Shown: positions 47,455 through 56,646 of the stretch, in pieces
How the letters are laid out: every line of letters begins with the position of its first letter
Numbering within the stretch: position 1 is the first letter of the stretch
Assembly: GCA_900108205.1 (NCBI GenBank)
Contig: FNUU01000001.1
Span: 296,673 to 360,672 of the forward strand
From: Eubacterium ruminantium
Lineage (GTDB): Bacteria; Bacillota; Clostridia; Lachnospirales; Lachnospiraceae
Direction: 5' to 3'
DNA length: 64,000 nucleotides
Notes under the pieces: model-generated
The model's database searches: none
Seen by the model: only the letters and a program-made list of their open reading frames with translations
What the model was told of the DNA's origin: nothing
Program-made: the position numbers and the translations under genes

Positions 47455-48222
47455 ATGTTAACAGCAAGCTATCACAATCATACAGTCCGGTGCAATCACG
47501 CCACCGGCACAGAAAGAGAATATATAGAAAAAGCAATCGAATCGGGTATAAAGATTTTCGGTTTTTCAGATCATACACCATATCCATTTCCAAAGGATTA
47601 TGAATCCACTTTCAGAATGAAGCTTGAGGATATGGACGACTACTGTGATACCGTCCTCAGACTCCGTGATGAATATAAAGACGATATTGAGATTCATCTC
47701 GGACTTGAAGTAGAATACTATCCTTTATATTTCGACGCTTTAAATGAATTTATCAAGGATTATCCGATTGAATATTATATCCTGGGACAGCATCTGATCC
47801 TAAATGAAATCGAAGTGATCAGAGACGGTTTTTCCTGCCCGCCTGAACAGGACCTGCGTCAATATGCAGATCAGTGTATAGAGGCCATGGAAACAGGAAG
47901 ATTTATCTATCTGGCACATCCTGATGTTCACAAGTCAAGCTGTTCTGATGATATTTACAGACGTGAAATGCTTCGAATCTGCAAGGCTGCCAAGAGATTA
48001 AATATTCCTCTTGAGATAAATCTTCTGGGTATTGAGGATAACCGCAACTACCCAGATATGAGATTCTGGATGTGTGCCGCAGAAACCGGCAATGACGTAA
48101 TAATCGGCGCAGATGCCCATCATGTAGAGAACATATACCGCGCCGATGCATTAGAAATCGCTATGAATAAATTTGTAAAGCCTCTTCAGCTCAAGCTGAT
48201 CAATACCCCTCTGCTCTTCTGA
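47455..48222 (+). CDS. PHP-domain histidinol-phosphatase-like protein
   Basis: 255 residues from ATG 47455 (RBS AGAGG). The longer frame, starting 57 bp upstream, lacks an RBS. PHP fold with metal-binding motifs NHTVRCNHATG, GFSDHTPYP, GLEVEYYP and LAHPDV, and a terminal GADAHHVENI. HisK/HisJ-type enzymes dephosphorylate histidinol phosphate; no his genes lie nearby, so a different phosphoester is possible. Its 3' end overlaps the convergent thioesterase gene by 23 bp. Confidence 0.88.
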   Translation: MLTASYHNHTVRCNHATGTEREYIEKAIESGIKIFGFSDHTPYPFPKDYESTFRMKLEDMDDYCDTVLRLRDEYKDDIEIHLGLEVEYYPLYFDALNEFIKDYPIEYYILGQHLILNEIEVIRDGFSCPPEQDLRQYADQCIEAMETGRFIYLAHPDVHKSSCSDDIYRREMLRICKAAKRLNIPLEINLLGIEDNRNYPDMRFWMCAAETGNDVIIGADAHHVENIYRADALEIAMNKFVKPLQLKLINTPLLF

Positions 48223-48688
48223 TCTTTCTCATTTCAATCCTTTTAAGAGCACCCTCGTATTCAGCCTTTTCACTTTCTGTCTCCGGTTCTATTCCATATG
48301 GAACCGGAACAGGATGACCTTCATTATCTATACAGACCTCTGTAAAATAGGCTCTGTTGATCATATGTCTTCTGCCTGTTTCCCTGTCTTCAAAGTACAC
48401 GTCTACTCTGACTTCCATGGATGTATTTCCCACATATGTCACTCTGGAAATGATAACCACGACATCATTTATAAATGCACCCTTCTTGAATTTAAGATTA
48501 TCAACTGCAACAGTAGTCACAAGACGTCCTGAATGTCTAAGCGCAGCAATCCCTGCAACCTCATCCATCCATTCCATAAGACGTCCTCCAAAAAGACGGC
48601 CGCTTCCGTTAATGTCTTCATACTGAACACATTTCATCCATTCAGAAACCGAATCAGAAACTTTTTTGATACCCTTCTCGTATTCCAT
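48200..48688 (-). CDS. Hot-dog fold acyl-CoA thioesterase
   Basis: 162 residues from ATG 48688, which has GGAG at a 5-nt spacing; the frame could extend 21 bp further. Single hot-dog domain of the BFIT/YciA type (LFGGRLMEWMDEVAGIAALRHSG, with the Asp and the long helix), then VDNLKFKKGAFINDVV. Hydrolyses acyl-CoA to free acid and CoA. Its stop lies inside the end of the convergent PHP gene (23-bp overlap). Confidence 0.88.
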   Translation of the reverse strand: MEYEKGIKKVSDSVSEWMKCVQYEDINGSGRLFGGRLMEWMDEVAGIAALRHSGRLVTTVAVDNLKFKKGAFINDVVVIISRVTYVGNTSMEVRVDVYFEDRETGRRHMINRAYFTEVCIDNEGHPVPVPYGIEPETESEKAEYEGALKRIEMRKIRRAEGY

Positions 48689-48786
48689 ATTTACTCCATT
48701 TAAAAACAATTGATAAGAAACATCACTCTATAGTTCGGACATCATTACAAAAAATAGTGTATACACTTATTTTTTTGCATAAAAAA

Positions 48787-48858
<72 letters not shown>

Positions 48859-48890
48859 ATTTATCAGGTATTGCACCTGCAACATGTTGT

Positions 48891-48919
48891 ATATTATCAT
48901 AAGATATATTATGTGTCAA
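48891..48919 (-). promoter_or_regulatory. Promoter of tRNA-Gly
   Basis: TTGACA, 17-nt spacer, TAATAT, 32 bp before the tRNA. The surrounding 48859-48997 gap has no gene. Confidence 0.85.
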
Positions 48920-48997
48920 CAAAAAATGAAATTTTTTTTGTATTTTTATCCGTACAATTTTTTCCTTGAAAAATGATAGGATACTGATATTGATAAA

Positions 48998-49954
48998 TCA
49001 TTCTCTAAACAGGATTTCTCCTGTGAAAATATCATAAATCGTTCCGTCAATATCCCTTACTTTGATGGAGCCGTTCGGATTTATATCAAGAACTTCACCT
49101 TCTGTTTTTCCTGAAGGAGCATCAAATCTGACCTTCTTCCCGATTACATTATTATGTGATATATATTCAGGCATAAAGCTCTCTGCTTTAAATTCTCTGT
49201 ATAAGGCTATAAGATTATCGATTACAGCAGCTATAAACTGATCACGGCTGACACCTTCTATGAACAGCGAACCTGCAATAGCTTTAAGTTCTTCAGGAAA
49301 ACCCTGGGTGCTGTAATTGATGCCTATACCTACTACAACATTTTCAGCCATACCGGTTTCAAGATCTGTGACAGCCTCAGTTAAAATTCCGCATATTTTC
49401 TTATCACCAATAAAAATATCGTTTACCCATTTTATCCCCGGTTTAATATCAGAAAAGCTTTCTATAGCTCTGACAACCGCTACAGCGGCCGCCATCGTTA
49501 TAAGCATAGGTTCCTTCACTCCACCCGGCACTTTATATATTAACGACATATAAATTCCGGTATTTGATGGAGAATAAAAGTTTTTGCCAAGTCTTCCTCT
49601 TCCCGAGGTCTGCTGTTCTGCAACTATCAGTTTTCTGTCAATATTTTCTGAAATGATCTGACGCTTAGCTTCATTATTGGTAGAATCGATCACATCATAT
49701 ACTTCTATCGGAATCGTCTTATTTCCGGCAGAAAGGAAATGCTTAATACTCTCCGAAGAGATGATATCATTGTCATCTCCGAGAATATAACCTGCATTCT
49801 GTTTTGAAAGGATTTTATAGCCTTTATCCTTTAAACTGTTTATGGCTTTCCATACAGCATTTCTGGAAACATTATACTTATCAGCCAAATACTGACCTGA
49901 AACAGGATTTGTTTTATTTTCAAGCAATTCTCTTAAGATATCATCCTTAAGCAC
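48998..49954 (-). CDS. birA: Bifunctional biotin ligase/repressor BirA
   Basis: 318 residues from a GTG at 49954, which follows GGAGGGG by 4 nt; the longer frame overlaps the patatin gene. N-terminal helix-turn-helix (GQYLADKYNVSRNAVWKAINSL), then the ligase core with TSGRGRLGKNFYSPSNTGIYMS and KWVNDIFIGDKKICGIL, and a C-terminal SH3-like domain. Makes biotinyl-AMP, biotinylates carrier proteins and represses biotin genes. Last gene of the lrp-patatin-birA run. Confidence 0.95.
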   Translation of the reverse strand: MLKDDILRELLENKTNPVSGQYLADKYNVSRNAVWKAINSLKDKGYKILSKQNAGYILGDDNDIISSESIKHFLSAGNKTIPIEVYDVIDSTNNEAKRQIISENIDRKLIVAEQQTSGRGRLGKNFYSPSNTGIYMSLIYKVPGGVKEPMLITMAAAVAVVRAIESFSDIKPGIKWVNDIFIGDKKICGILTEAVTDLETGMAENVVVGIGINYSTQGFPEELKAIAGSLFIEGVSRDQFIAAVIDNLIALYREFKAESFMPEYISHNNVIGKKVRFDAPSGKTEGEVLDINPNGSIKVRDIDGTIYDIFTGEILFRE

Positions 49955-49973
49955 AGTTCCCCTCCACGAAATA

Positions 49974-50873
49974 CTAAATGTCTTTCTTTTCTTTCTCACT
50001 CATGAACTCTTTAAGTTCACTCATTTTATTTCGGGCATCAAAGCGCCCAAGCTTGTACATTTTCTTAATCTTATCAACGTTTTTTTCAGCACGGTCTACC
50101 TTAAGATCACGGCTTGGCCTTATAACAAATGCATTTCCTGCCATAGCTTCTTCATCTACAAGGCGAAGAGTTTCATTATAAACCTCACTTCTGTTCTCAG
50201 CGGTCTCGAGGTATTCATCATATTCTTTATACATAAGCTTCATTAATTTTGCACTGCTTGATTTCTTCTTAACATACCCTTCCGGTCTGGTAAGAACCAC
50301 AATATTCTTCTTAAAGCCCTGATCCAGCATGAATTTAAGCGGTATGCTGTCTGCATTACCACCATCCTGAAGCTTGAGACCTCTGTATTCTACGATTTCC
50401 GAAACCATAGGCAGTGAGGCAGATGCTCTTACAGCATCAATATCATCAGTGGCAAGATCATATATTCTTATATATTCTGCTTTACCGTTTTCAACATTAC
50501 TGCAGCCTGCATAAACCGGAATACTAGCAGCATTTTCCCTGAATTTATCATAATCAAAAGGATTCAGCTTCTCCGGGATTTCATGATAACAGAACTCTGT
50601 TTCACAGATATTTCCGGTCTTAAAAAATGACTTCATACTCATGAATCTTGGATTCTTTCGATATTTCAGAGTATATCTTATATTTCTGCCAATCTGTTCA
50701 GACAGATAACTGGTTCCGTGAAGGATCCCCGCCGACACTCCTACAAGACCATCCACATAAATATCATTTAAAAGAAACTCATCAAGAATACCGGCCGTAT
50801 AGATTCCTCTCATACCGCCGCCTTCAAGTACAAGGCCTATTTTTTCTTTTCTTTCATTATTGCCAAATGTCAT
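49974..50873 (-). CDS. Patatin-like phospholipase
   Basis: 299 residues. Patatin fold: oxyanion GGGMRG (LVLEGGGMRGIYTAG), nucleophile Ser in GVSAG and catalytic Asp in LQDGGNADSIP. Likely hydrolyses phospholipids or acyl-esters; no signal peptide, so cytosolic or membrane-facing. Overlaps lrp by 4 bp (ATGA) and sits 19 bp before birA, so it belongs to a three-gene run. Similar to the RssA/YjjU type. Confidence 0.92.
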   Translation of the reverse strand: MTFGNNERKEKIGLVLEGGGMRGIYTAGILDEFLLNDIYVDGLVGVSAGILHGTSYLSEQIGRNIRYTLKYRKNPRFMSMKSFFKTGNICETEFCYHEIPEKLNPFDYDKFRENAASIPVYAGCSNVENGKAEYIRIYDLATDDIDAVRASASLPMVSEIVEYRGLKLQDGGNADSIPLKFMLDQGFKKNIVVLTRPEGYVKKKSSSAKLMKLMYKEYDEYLETAENRSEVYNETLRLVDEEAMAGNAFVIRPSRDLKVDRAEKNVDKIKKMYKLGRFDARNKMSELKEFMSEKEKKDI

Positions 50874-51307
50874 AATGCTGTTTCTTCCTTTATTGTACGA
50901 AGTACTATATGTGTCTCAGTCGAGGCAACACCCTCAAAGCCCTTGATAACCTTATATACACTGTCAAGTCCATCAGTACTGTCAGTTACTATCTTCAGGA
51001 CAAAGTCAAATTCACCTGTCTGATAATAACAAGCTTCTATATTCTTTGTATCTCTGACAAGCTGGACAAAGCCATCATAATAATCCGGATGCTTAAGACA
51101 TACATCCATAAGCGCAACCATAGTATTTCCCATCTTATTCTGGTCAATCTCAATAGTGTATCCCATGATCACACCGGTATTTTCCATTTTCTTGATTCTC
51201 TCGATAACTGCTGATACCGAAAGACCTATCTCCTCACTGATAGATGATGCAGTAAGTCTGGCATTCTTTTTAAGACACTTAAGTATCCTTATATCCATAT
51301 TATCCAT
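50870..51307 (-). CDS. Lrp/AsnC family transcriptional regulator
   Basis: 145 residues. N-terminal helix-turn-helix (DIRILKCLKKNARLTASSISEEIGLSVSAVIERIKKMENTG) and a C-terminal RAM ligand-binding/oligomer domain. Lrp-like proteins sense amino acids. RBS GGAAGG. First gene of the run with patatin and birA; its promoter region (51308-51441) has short repeated AGTTACG/AGTTATG sites that could be its own operators (inference). Confidence 0.92.
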   Translation of the reverse strand: MDNMDIRILKCLKKNARLTASSISEEIGLSVSAVIERIKKMENTGVIMGYTIEIDQNKMGNTMVALMDVCLKHPDYYDGFVQLVRDTKNIEACYYQTGEFDFVLKIVTDSTDGLDSVYKVIKGFEGVASTETHIVLRTIKEETAL

Positions 51308-51441
51308 ATCGTCGCCTTCCTTTCACTAACGTAACTACGAACTAAATCATAACTCATCGTAACTGTATTCTATTCACGATATTTTGTTTTCATCAATATC
51401 CACCATACCACCGGCACTTTTATCACTATGACACTGTAGAA

Positions 51442-54012
51442 TTACTTCTCCGCCTCGGTCGTACTATCCGCCTCGGTGGTTTCAGTTTCCGCCTCAGTGG
51501 TACTTTCCGCTTCGGTAGTCTCAGTTTCCGCCTCGGTGGTACTCTCCGCTTCGGTAGTCTCAGTTTCCGCCTCGGTGGTACTCTCTGCTTCGGTAGTCTC
51601 AGTTTCCGCCTCGGTGGTACTCTCTGCTTCGGTGGTTTCAGTTTCCGCCTCGGTGGTACTCTCTGCTTCGGTGGTTTCTTCGTAATCATCATAATAGTCA
51701 TCGGAGTCATCATAATAATCATCCGAACCACCATAATAATCCTCAGGCTCTGTTACCGCTTCGGTTGTACCTTCTGTTGTTTTCTCCGTCTTTTCTGTTT
51801 TTGCTTTTTCAGTCTTTTCGGTAGTTGTTTCTTTTTCAGTCGTAGTATTTTCTGTAGTTTTCGGATCCTTTTTATTCTTTGCTTCGCTTTTATCCTTATA
51901 TACATTATGCTCGTTAACACTGTTACCATACACAGCCTGATCTATAACGGCATAATAATTATAATCAACGATTGATTGAGCCAGATTAAATTTATTCCTT
52001 ACAACATACTGAACATTTTCGATATACTCATCCGTTACATTGACATTTCCTAACGGAATCACTTCATCATAGTTTGCATCATACATGCATTTATCAGTGA
52101 TAAAGCTTCTGTCATTAAACAGTACCAGTGCAGGACTGTCGGATAAAATATCCGTACCGACCATCATTCTTGAATCGTATGGGAGCCCCATAAGATTTGA
52201 AACTGTCGGAAGGATATCAAGAGTTGAGCAATACTTTTCCACAACAACATTTTCCTTCATGGAAGGAGAATAAATGATCAGTGAATTCTTAAACCACTCA
52301 AAGGTGTCTCCCAGAGTCTTGCCCGCAAGCTCATCTACAACCTCTTTATTGTCATAAGGAACATGATCTGCACAGAGTACTATAAGAGTTCTGTCAGCAA
52401 TTCCGGCCTTCTCAAGTTTATTAAGAAGAGAGGTCATTGCCAGCTCAAGCTCATACTGGCAGGAAATATATGCTCTTGTAGTTTCCGAATACGGAAGATT
52501 CTCAGAAATATCCTCGTGTCTCTCTGCCATGGCATTTCCCATAAAATTATACATAACATGTCCGCTGACAGTAAGATAATATGTATGGAAAGGTTCAAAA
52601 TCCTTATAATTATCAAAAGTTGTGTCGATCATCATAAGATCTGACTGCGGCCAAAGCTGACTTCCATCGGAATATCTCTCAGGCTCATATCCATTTCCGA
52701 CTCCGGTCCATGTATAGCCCATATTAGGATGAGATATATCTCTGTCATAATAAGTATAATCATTATTATGGTATCCCGTAACGTAATATCCCTGCTTAAG
52801 AAGCTGCTGACTGAGGCAGAAAAGCATATCATTTTCCCTTACACCACATCTGCACATGCTGAGATACATTCCGTTATTTGGCATGAGACCTGTAAGATCC
52901 GCAAACTCTCCTCCAAGTGTAGATCCATACCATAATGGTGTATAAAAATTCTTGAAAATGAATCCGGTGTGGGTCATTTTATATAAGGTCGGGGTTCTTT
53001 CCTTATCTATAACATAACCATCAAAACCTTCCGCAACAACGAATATCAGGTTGTATCCCTCAAACATACCGGTATATTCATTCTTCTTTGTAGGAGTTAC
53101 ATTCTTTACATACTCATGAAGAGCGATTATATCTTCATCTGTTTCTTCAGCAATAAGCTTGTCAAAATCAATATCCAGAATATTCGGAGAAGTATCTATC
53201 ACCTTTACTTCTTCCGTTGTTACTTCCGTTGTATTCTCTGTTTTATCTGAAGTAGTCTTCTCTTCAGTCTTTTCCTCTGTTGTAGTTATATCCTCCGGAT
53301 CCATAAGGCTTGCTTCTGTAGAAAACTCAACCTTTCCTTTTGAATCCTTATGTGTGAGTTCTATTGCAAGAGTTTCTATAACTCCCAGTTTCCGGACGGA
53401 CATATCAACAGACTGATAATTCTTCATAAGCTTATATGCACTGTATATATCCTTATCCTGACTCTTCACTACAAGAACGATCAGCAGATAGAAAACAACT
53501 ATAGAAGCAGCACTGATTCCATATGTAATAAGTTTATGTCTCTTAAACGAAAAGCGTCTCCAGACAAATATCACATAAATTAATATAGGGATCAGACAAA
53601 GAAGTACTCTCCACCAGTCCTCTTTGACCTCTTTGGCAATAACATCCGTAAAGTCCAGGGCCTGATTTGCATCTCCGATTGACCCGGTAAGTGATAAATG
53701 CGTGGCAAAAACGCCATAGTAAACAATATGTGCTATATAAAAAACGGAAATAGTTATAGTAATTACAAGTCCTGTTATCTTTCCCGCAAGTCCGCCTATA
53801 AGACTGACAAGATAACCTACGATGCAGCCAAAAAATATACCGAAAGCTATTTTCAGAAGAAGATTTTCACCATGTCCCTTCAAAATTGTAAGATGAAAAA
53901 CGACTTCAAAATACACAAAAAGTACAGCAAAGTAGCATTCAAGCGACTTTGCTGCCTTCATAAGAAACTTGCTTAAACGGCTTCCGGACAGATTATACCA
54001 AAATCCAGCCAT
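51442..54012 (-). CDS. LtaS-like membrane sulfatase-fold protein with TTE-repeat tail
   Basis: 856 residues. About five N-terminal transmembrane helices (1-180), a TTE-rich linker, an extracellular sulfatase/alkaline-phosphatase fold (about 300-620; NLIFVVAEGFDGYV, WYGSTLGGEF with the probable Thr nucleophile, IVLCADHVPYDN), then a long Thr/Glu-rich tail ending in six near-identical 13-residue units at the stop codon. The second LtaS-like protein here. Possible roles: lipoteichoic acid synthesis or transfer of phosphoglycerol to surface glycans. Follows pyrE and the 49-residue peptide gene; first ATG is 27 bp past it. Confidence 0.88.
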   Translation of the reverse strand: MAGFWYNLSGSRLSKFLMKAAKSLECYFAVLFVYFEVVFHLTILKGHGENLLLKIAFGIFFGCIVGYLVSLIGGLAGKITGLVITITISVFYIAHIVYYGVFATHLSLTGSIGDANQALDFTDVIAKEVKEDWWRVLLCLIPILIYVIFVWRRFSFKRHKLITYGISAASIVVFYLLIVLVVKSQDKDIYSAYKLMKNYQSVDMSVRKLGVIETLAIELTHKDSKGKVEFSTEASLMDPEDITTTEEKTEEKTTSDKTENTTEVTTEEVKVIDTSPNILDIDFDKLIAEETDEDIIALHEYVKNVTPTKKNEYTGMFEGYNLIFVVAEGFDGYVIDKERTPTLYKMTHTGFIFKNFYTPLWYGSTLGGEFADLTGLMPNNGMYLSMCRCGVRENDMLFCLSQQLLKQGYYVTGYHNNDYTYYDRDISHPNMGYTWTGVGNGYEPERYSDGSQLWPQSDLMMIDTTFDNYKDFEPFHTYYLTVSGHVMYNFMGNAMAERHEDISENLPYSETTRAYISCQYELELAMTSLLNKLEKAGIADRTLIVLCADHVPYDNKEVVDELAGKTLGDTFEWFKNSLIIYSPSMKENVVVEKYCSTLDILPTVSNLMGLPYDSRMMVGTDILSDSPALVLFNDRSFITDKCMYDANYDEVIPLGNVNVTDEYIENVQYVVRNKFNLAQSIVDYNYYAVIDQAVYGNSVNEHNVYKDKSEAKNKKDPKTTENTTTEKETTTEKTEKAKTEKTEKTTEGTTEAVTEPEDYYGGSDDYYDDSDDYYDDYEETTEAESTTEAETETTEAESTTEAETETTEAESTTEAETETTEAESTTEAETETTEAESTTEAETETTEADSTTEAEK
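51445..51679 (-). repeat. 39-bp coding tandem repeat, six copies, at a gene's 3' end
   Basis: Encodes TTEAESTTEAETE five times plus a final variant, TTEADSTTEAEK, before the stop. Copies are nearly identical in DNA. Unit length is a multiple of 3, so number changes would alter only tail length. Confidence 0.95.
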
Positions 54013-54039
54013 GATCTTTCTCCCTCTTCTCCAATATTT

Positions 54040-54189
54040 TTAAAAAAGGATGTTTCTTCTGTTATGGAGAAGCTTCGCACCGGTCACGATATTTAACACA
54101 CCAAATGTAATACCTGCAACAATCATAAGTATTCCGGTAACAATATTTTTTGAACCTGATCTTTTTAAAACCTTATATACTCTTTCCAT
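54040..54189 (-). CDS. Small single-pass membrane peptide (49 residues)
   Basis: An open frame with a good RBS (AAGGAG, 7 nt before ATG). It starts with MERVYKVLKRSGSKN, continues with a hydrophobic helix (about 16-38, IVTGILMIVAGITFGVLNIV) and ends in a basic tail (HNRRN). It fits a single-pass membrane micro-protein. It lies between pyrE (24-bp gap) and the LtaS-like gene (27-bp gap), on the same strand. Function unknown; position suggests an accessory to the downstream membrane enzyme (inference). Confidence 0.75.
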   Translation of the reverse strand: MERVYKVLKRSGSKNIVTGILMIVAGITFGVLNIVTGAKLLHNRRNILF

Positions 54190-54213
54190 TTTTATACTCC
54201 TTAACAATAAGCG

Positions 54214-54873
54214 CTATTTCACACCATATTCAGCATAATAAGCATCCAGTCTTGCCTTCAGCTCCTCATCAATTACATTTTTCTCAACAAGATAATCTAT
54301 TATCTCATCCATTGAAACGATGGCGCTTGTTTCGAAGCCATAAAGCTCCTTAACCTCTTCAAGCGCTGTCTTTGTGCCTTTTCCTCTCTCACAGCGGTTT
54401 AATGAAACCATCAGTCCGACAATTGTAACATCTCCCTGAGCCTTTACGATTGGAATGGTTTCTTCCATTGACTTGCCTGATGTTGTAACGTCTTCAACAA
54501 CTACTATACGATCTCCGTCTTTAATCGGACTTCCGAGAAGAATTCCTACATCGCCGTGATCCTTAGCCTCTTTACGATTTGAACAGTATCTTACTTCCTT
54601 GCCATAAAGTTTGCTGTAGGCGATCGTTGTTGCGACACTGATAGGTATACCCTTATATGCAGGTCCGAAAATGACATCAAAATCATCACCGTAAGTATTA
54701 TGAATGGCCTTTGCATAGTACTCTCCGAGCTTCATAAGCTGAGTACCGGTGATATATAATCCTGCATTCATAAAAAATGGTGATTTACGTCCACTCTTAA
54801 GTGTGAAATCTCCAAATTTCAGAACCTTACTGTCTAACATAAAATCAACAAATTCCTGCTTATATGCTTCCAT
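54214..54873 (-). CDS. pyrE: Orotate phosphoribosyltransferase
   Basis: 219 residues from ATG 54873 (AGGAGA, 9-nt spacer). Joins orotate and PRPP in pyrimidine synthesis. The PRPP loop VVVEDVTTSGKSMEE and the substrate loop (KEVRYCSNRKEAKDHG) are present. Other pyr genes are absent from the window. Preceded by a hairpin after coaBC, which may lower read-through. Confidence 0.95.
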   Translation of the reverse strand: MEAYKQEFVDFMLDSKVLKFGDFTLKSGRKSPFFMNAGLYITGTQLMKLGEYYAKAIHNTYGDDFDVIFGPAYKGIPISVATTIAYSKLYGKEVRYCSNRKEAKDHGDVGILLGSPIKDGDRIVVVEDVTTSGKSMEETIPIVKAQGDVTIVGLMVSLNRCERGKGTKTALEEVKELYGFETSAIVSMDEIIDYLVEKNVIDEELKARLDAYYAEYGVK

Positions 54874-54927
54874 AATATAAAATCTCCTGTAATTTTTTAA
54901 AACCAAGCTATATTTTATCATAGCCAC

Positions 54928-54956
54928 AACGTTTTCGCAAGAAAATCGAAAACGTT
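54928..54956 (-). terminator. Hairpin between coaBC and pyrE
   Basis: 10-bp inverted repeat AACGTTTTCG / CGAAAACGTT with a 9-nt loop, starting 2 bp after the coaBC stop. It has no T run, so it may be only a partial terminator or an RNA-stability element. Confidence 0.45.
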
Positions 54957-54958
54957 AT

Positions 54959-56170
54959 TTAATGAGAAATAATCTCACTCAATATCTCGTAGGCGGCTTC
55001 ATCCTTGCTCATGAGCGGCAGTTCGCGGATAATCGCCTTTTCACCATCCGCTGCTTTTTTGATAATGGTAATTATATTAGTATCAACCTTATAGCCTGCA
55101 CCCTCCACCTTAAGATTATTGGCGCAGATCATATCGGCATTTTTCTTAATCAGCTTCGCCTCAGAATTCTCCAGCATATTTTCTGTTTCCATAGAAAATC
55201 CGCAAATAAACTGGCCTTCCTTTTTATTCTCTCCAAGTGTCTTAAGAATATCCTTGGTTCGTTTTAAAGGAATAGACATTCCTCCGTCAGATTTCTTTAT
55301 CTTATTATCTGCCACAGTTTCCGGAGTATAATCAGCCACAGCTGCAGACATGATTATGATATCCATATCATCTGCTCTCGAGGTGATATTCTGATACATA
55401 TCCTCTGCCGTAACTATATCCACTCTCTTAACACCAAGAGGTGTTTCCAGATTTACCGGTCCTGTAACCAGAGTCACGTCAGCCCCTCTTCTGGCAGCTG
55501 TTCTTGCGAGTGCAAATCCCATTTTCCCTGAGGAATGATTAGTGATTATACGTACAGGATCAAGAGGTTCCTCAGTAGGTCCCGCAGAAACCATAACCTT
55601 CCTGCCTTCCATATCATGTTCATACTGGATTGCATTCAGTATATGCTCAACAAGCACTTCTTCCTTCGGAAGCTTTCCCTTGCCTTCATATCCGCAGGCA
55701 AGATTTCCATATTCAGATTCGATAATCTTATAGCCCCTCTTACGCAGTATTTCTATATTTTCCTGAACCACAGCATTATCCAGCATATAGCCGTTCATGG
55801 AAGGGCAAATAAGCATCGGACATCTCGCAGGGAGAACAGTTGTGGTCAGCATATCATCAGCAATACCATGAGCAAGCTTACCAATAATATTTGCAGTTGC
55901 AGGCGCTATAAGGAAGCAATCTGCAGTCTGACCGAGAGTGATATGTGGAACATTCACTGGGTCATCTGGGTTTTCATCAAATGTATCTATATATACTTTA
56001 TTCTTTGTAAGAACCTCGAAGGTTTTCGGTGTGATGAATTCGCAGGCATTCTTAGTCATGATAACATGCACATCTGCGCCGAGCTTATACAGCATACTTG
56101 CCACATTTGTCATTTTATATGCTGCTATGCCACCGGAAACTCCAAGGATTATACGTTTACCCTTCAGCAT
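54959..56170 (-). CDS. coaBC: Bifunctional phosphopantothenoylcysteine decarboxylase/synthetase
   Basis: 403 residues from ATG 56170, which has a perfect AGGAGG RBS. N-terminal CoaC flavoprotein decarboxylase (GVSGGIAAYK, PSMNGYMLDN with the catalytic Asn) and C-terminal CoaB synthetase. It converts 4'-phosphopantothenate plus cysteine to 4'-phosphopantetheine, the middle of CoA synthesis. Follows panD by 23 bp. Confidence 0.96.
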   Translation of the reverse strand: MLKGKRIILGVSGGIAAYKMTNVASMLYKLGADVHVIMTKNACEFITPKTFEVLTKNKVYIDTFDENPDDPVNVPHITLGQTADCFLIAPATANIIGKLAHGIADDMLTTTVLPARCPMLICPSMNGYMLDNAVVQENIEILRKRGYKIIESEYGNLACGYEGKGKLPKEEVLVEHILNAIQYEHDMEGRKVMVSAGPTEEPLDPVRIITNHSSGKMGFALARTAARRGADVTLVTGPVNLETPLGVKRVDIVTAEDMYQNITSRADDMDIIIMSAAVADYTPETVADNKIKKSDGGMSIPLKRTKDILKTLGENKKEGQFICGFSMETENMLENSEAKLIKKNADMICANNLKVEGAGYKVDTNIITIIKKAADGEKAIIRELPLMSKDEAAYEILSEIISH

Positions 56171-56193
56171 AAGATACCTCCTGTTATAATCCA

Positions 56194-56595
56194 TCAACCT
56201 TCAATCATATCGTCGGTAAGAAGTCCATGTTTTTCATAACGTGTAACTCTTACAATCTTGTTATCCTTATCTACAAATACAACCTTTGGAGGATTCTCCT
56301 TCAGTTCAGCCGCATCCATAATGGCATAACACATAATGATAACCTTATCACCGGCAGATACGCACCTTGCTGCAGCACCATTGAGGCAGATCATTCCGCT
56401 TCCTCTGTCTCCAGCGATAACATAGGTTTCCAGTCTGTTGCCGTTATCAACATCAACAACCTGAACTTTTTCATATTCCATGATGCCGGCAGCCTCCATG
56501 AGTGCCTCATCAATGGTAATACTTCCAACATAATTAAGCTCAGCCTGTACCACTGTTGCTCTATGAATTTTACCCTTTAATGCATTAAGAAGCAT
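56194..56595 (-). CDS. panD: Aspartate 1-decarboxylase
   Basis: 133 residues from ATG 56595. The self-cleavage site is Gly24-Ser25 in YVGSITID, so this start (not the one 30 bp up) puts it at the expected position, and it is supported by GAGG upstream. Makes beta-alanine, the partner of pantoate in pantothenate synthesis. A pyruvoyl enzyme. Lies between panC and coaBC. Confidence 0.96.
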   Translation of the reverse strand: MLLNALKGKIHRATVVQAELNYVGSITIDEALMEAAGIMEYEKVQVVDVDNGNRLETYVIAGDRGSGMICLNGAAARCVSAGDKVIIMCYAIMDAAELKENPPKVVFVDKDNKIVRVTRYEKHGLLTDDMIEG

Positions 56596-56646
56596 AATCC
56601 GTACCTCATTCTTTCCATAAATCAAACGAAATTTTTTTACAACAGC

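Noticed and set aside
51476..51685. Plus-strand frame of repeated SVVSVSAS residues
   Set aside because: It is the antisense reading of the 39-bp TTE repeat in the LtaS-like gene.
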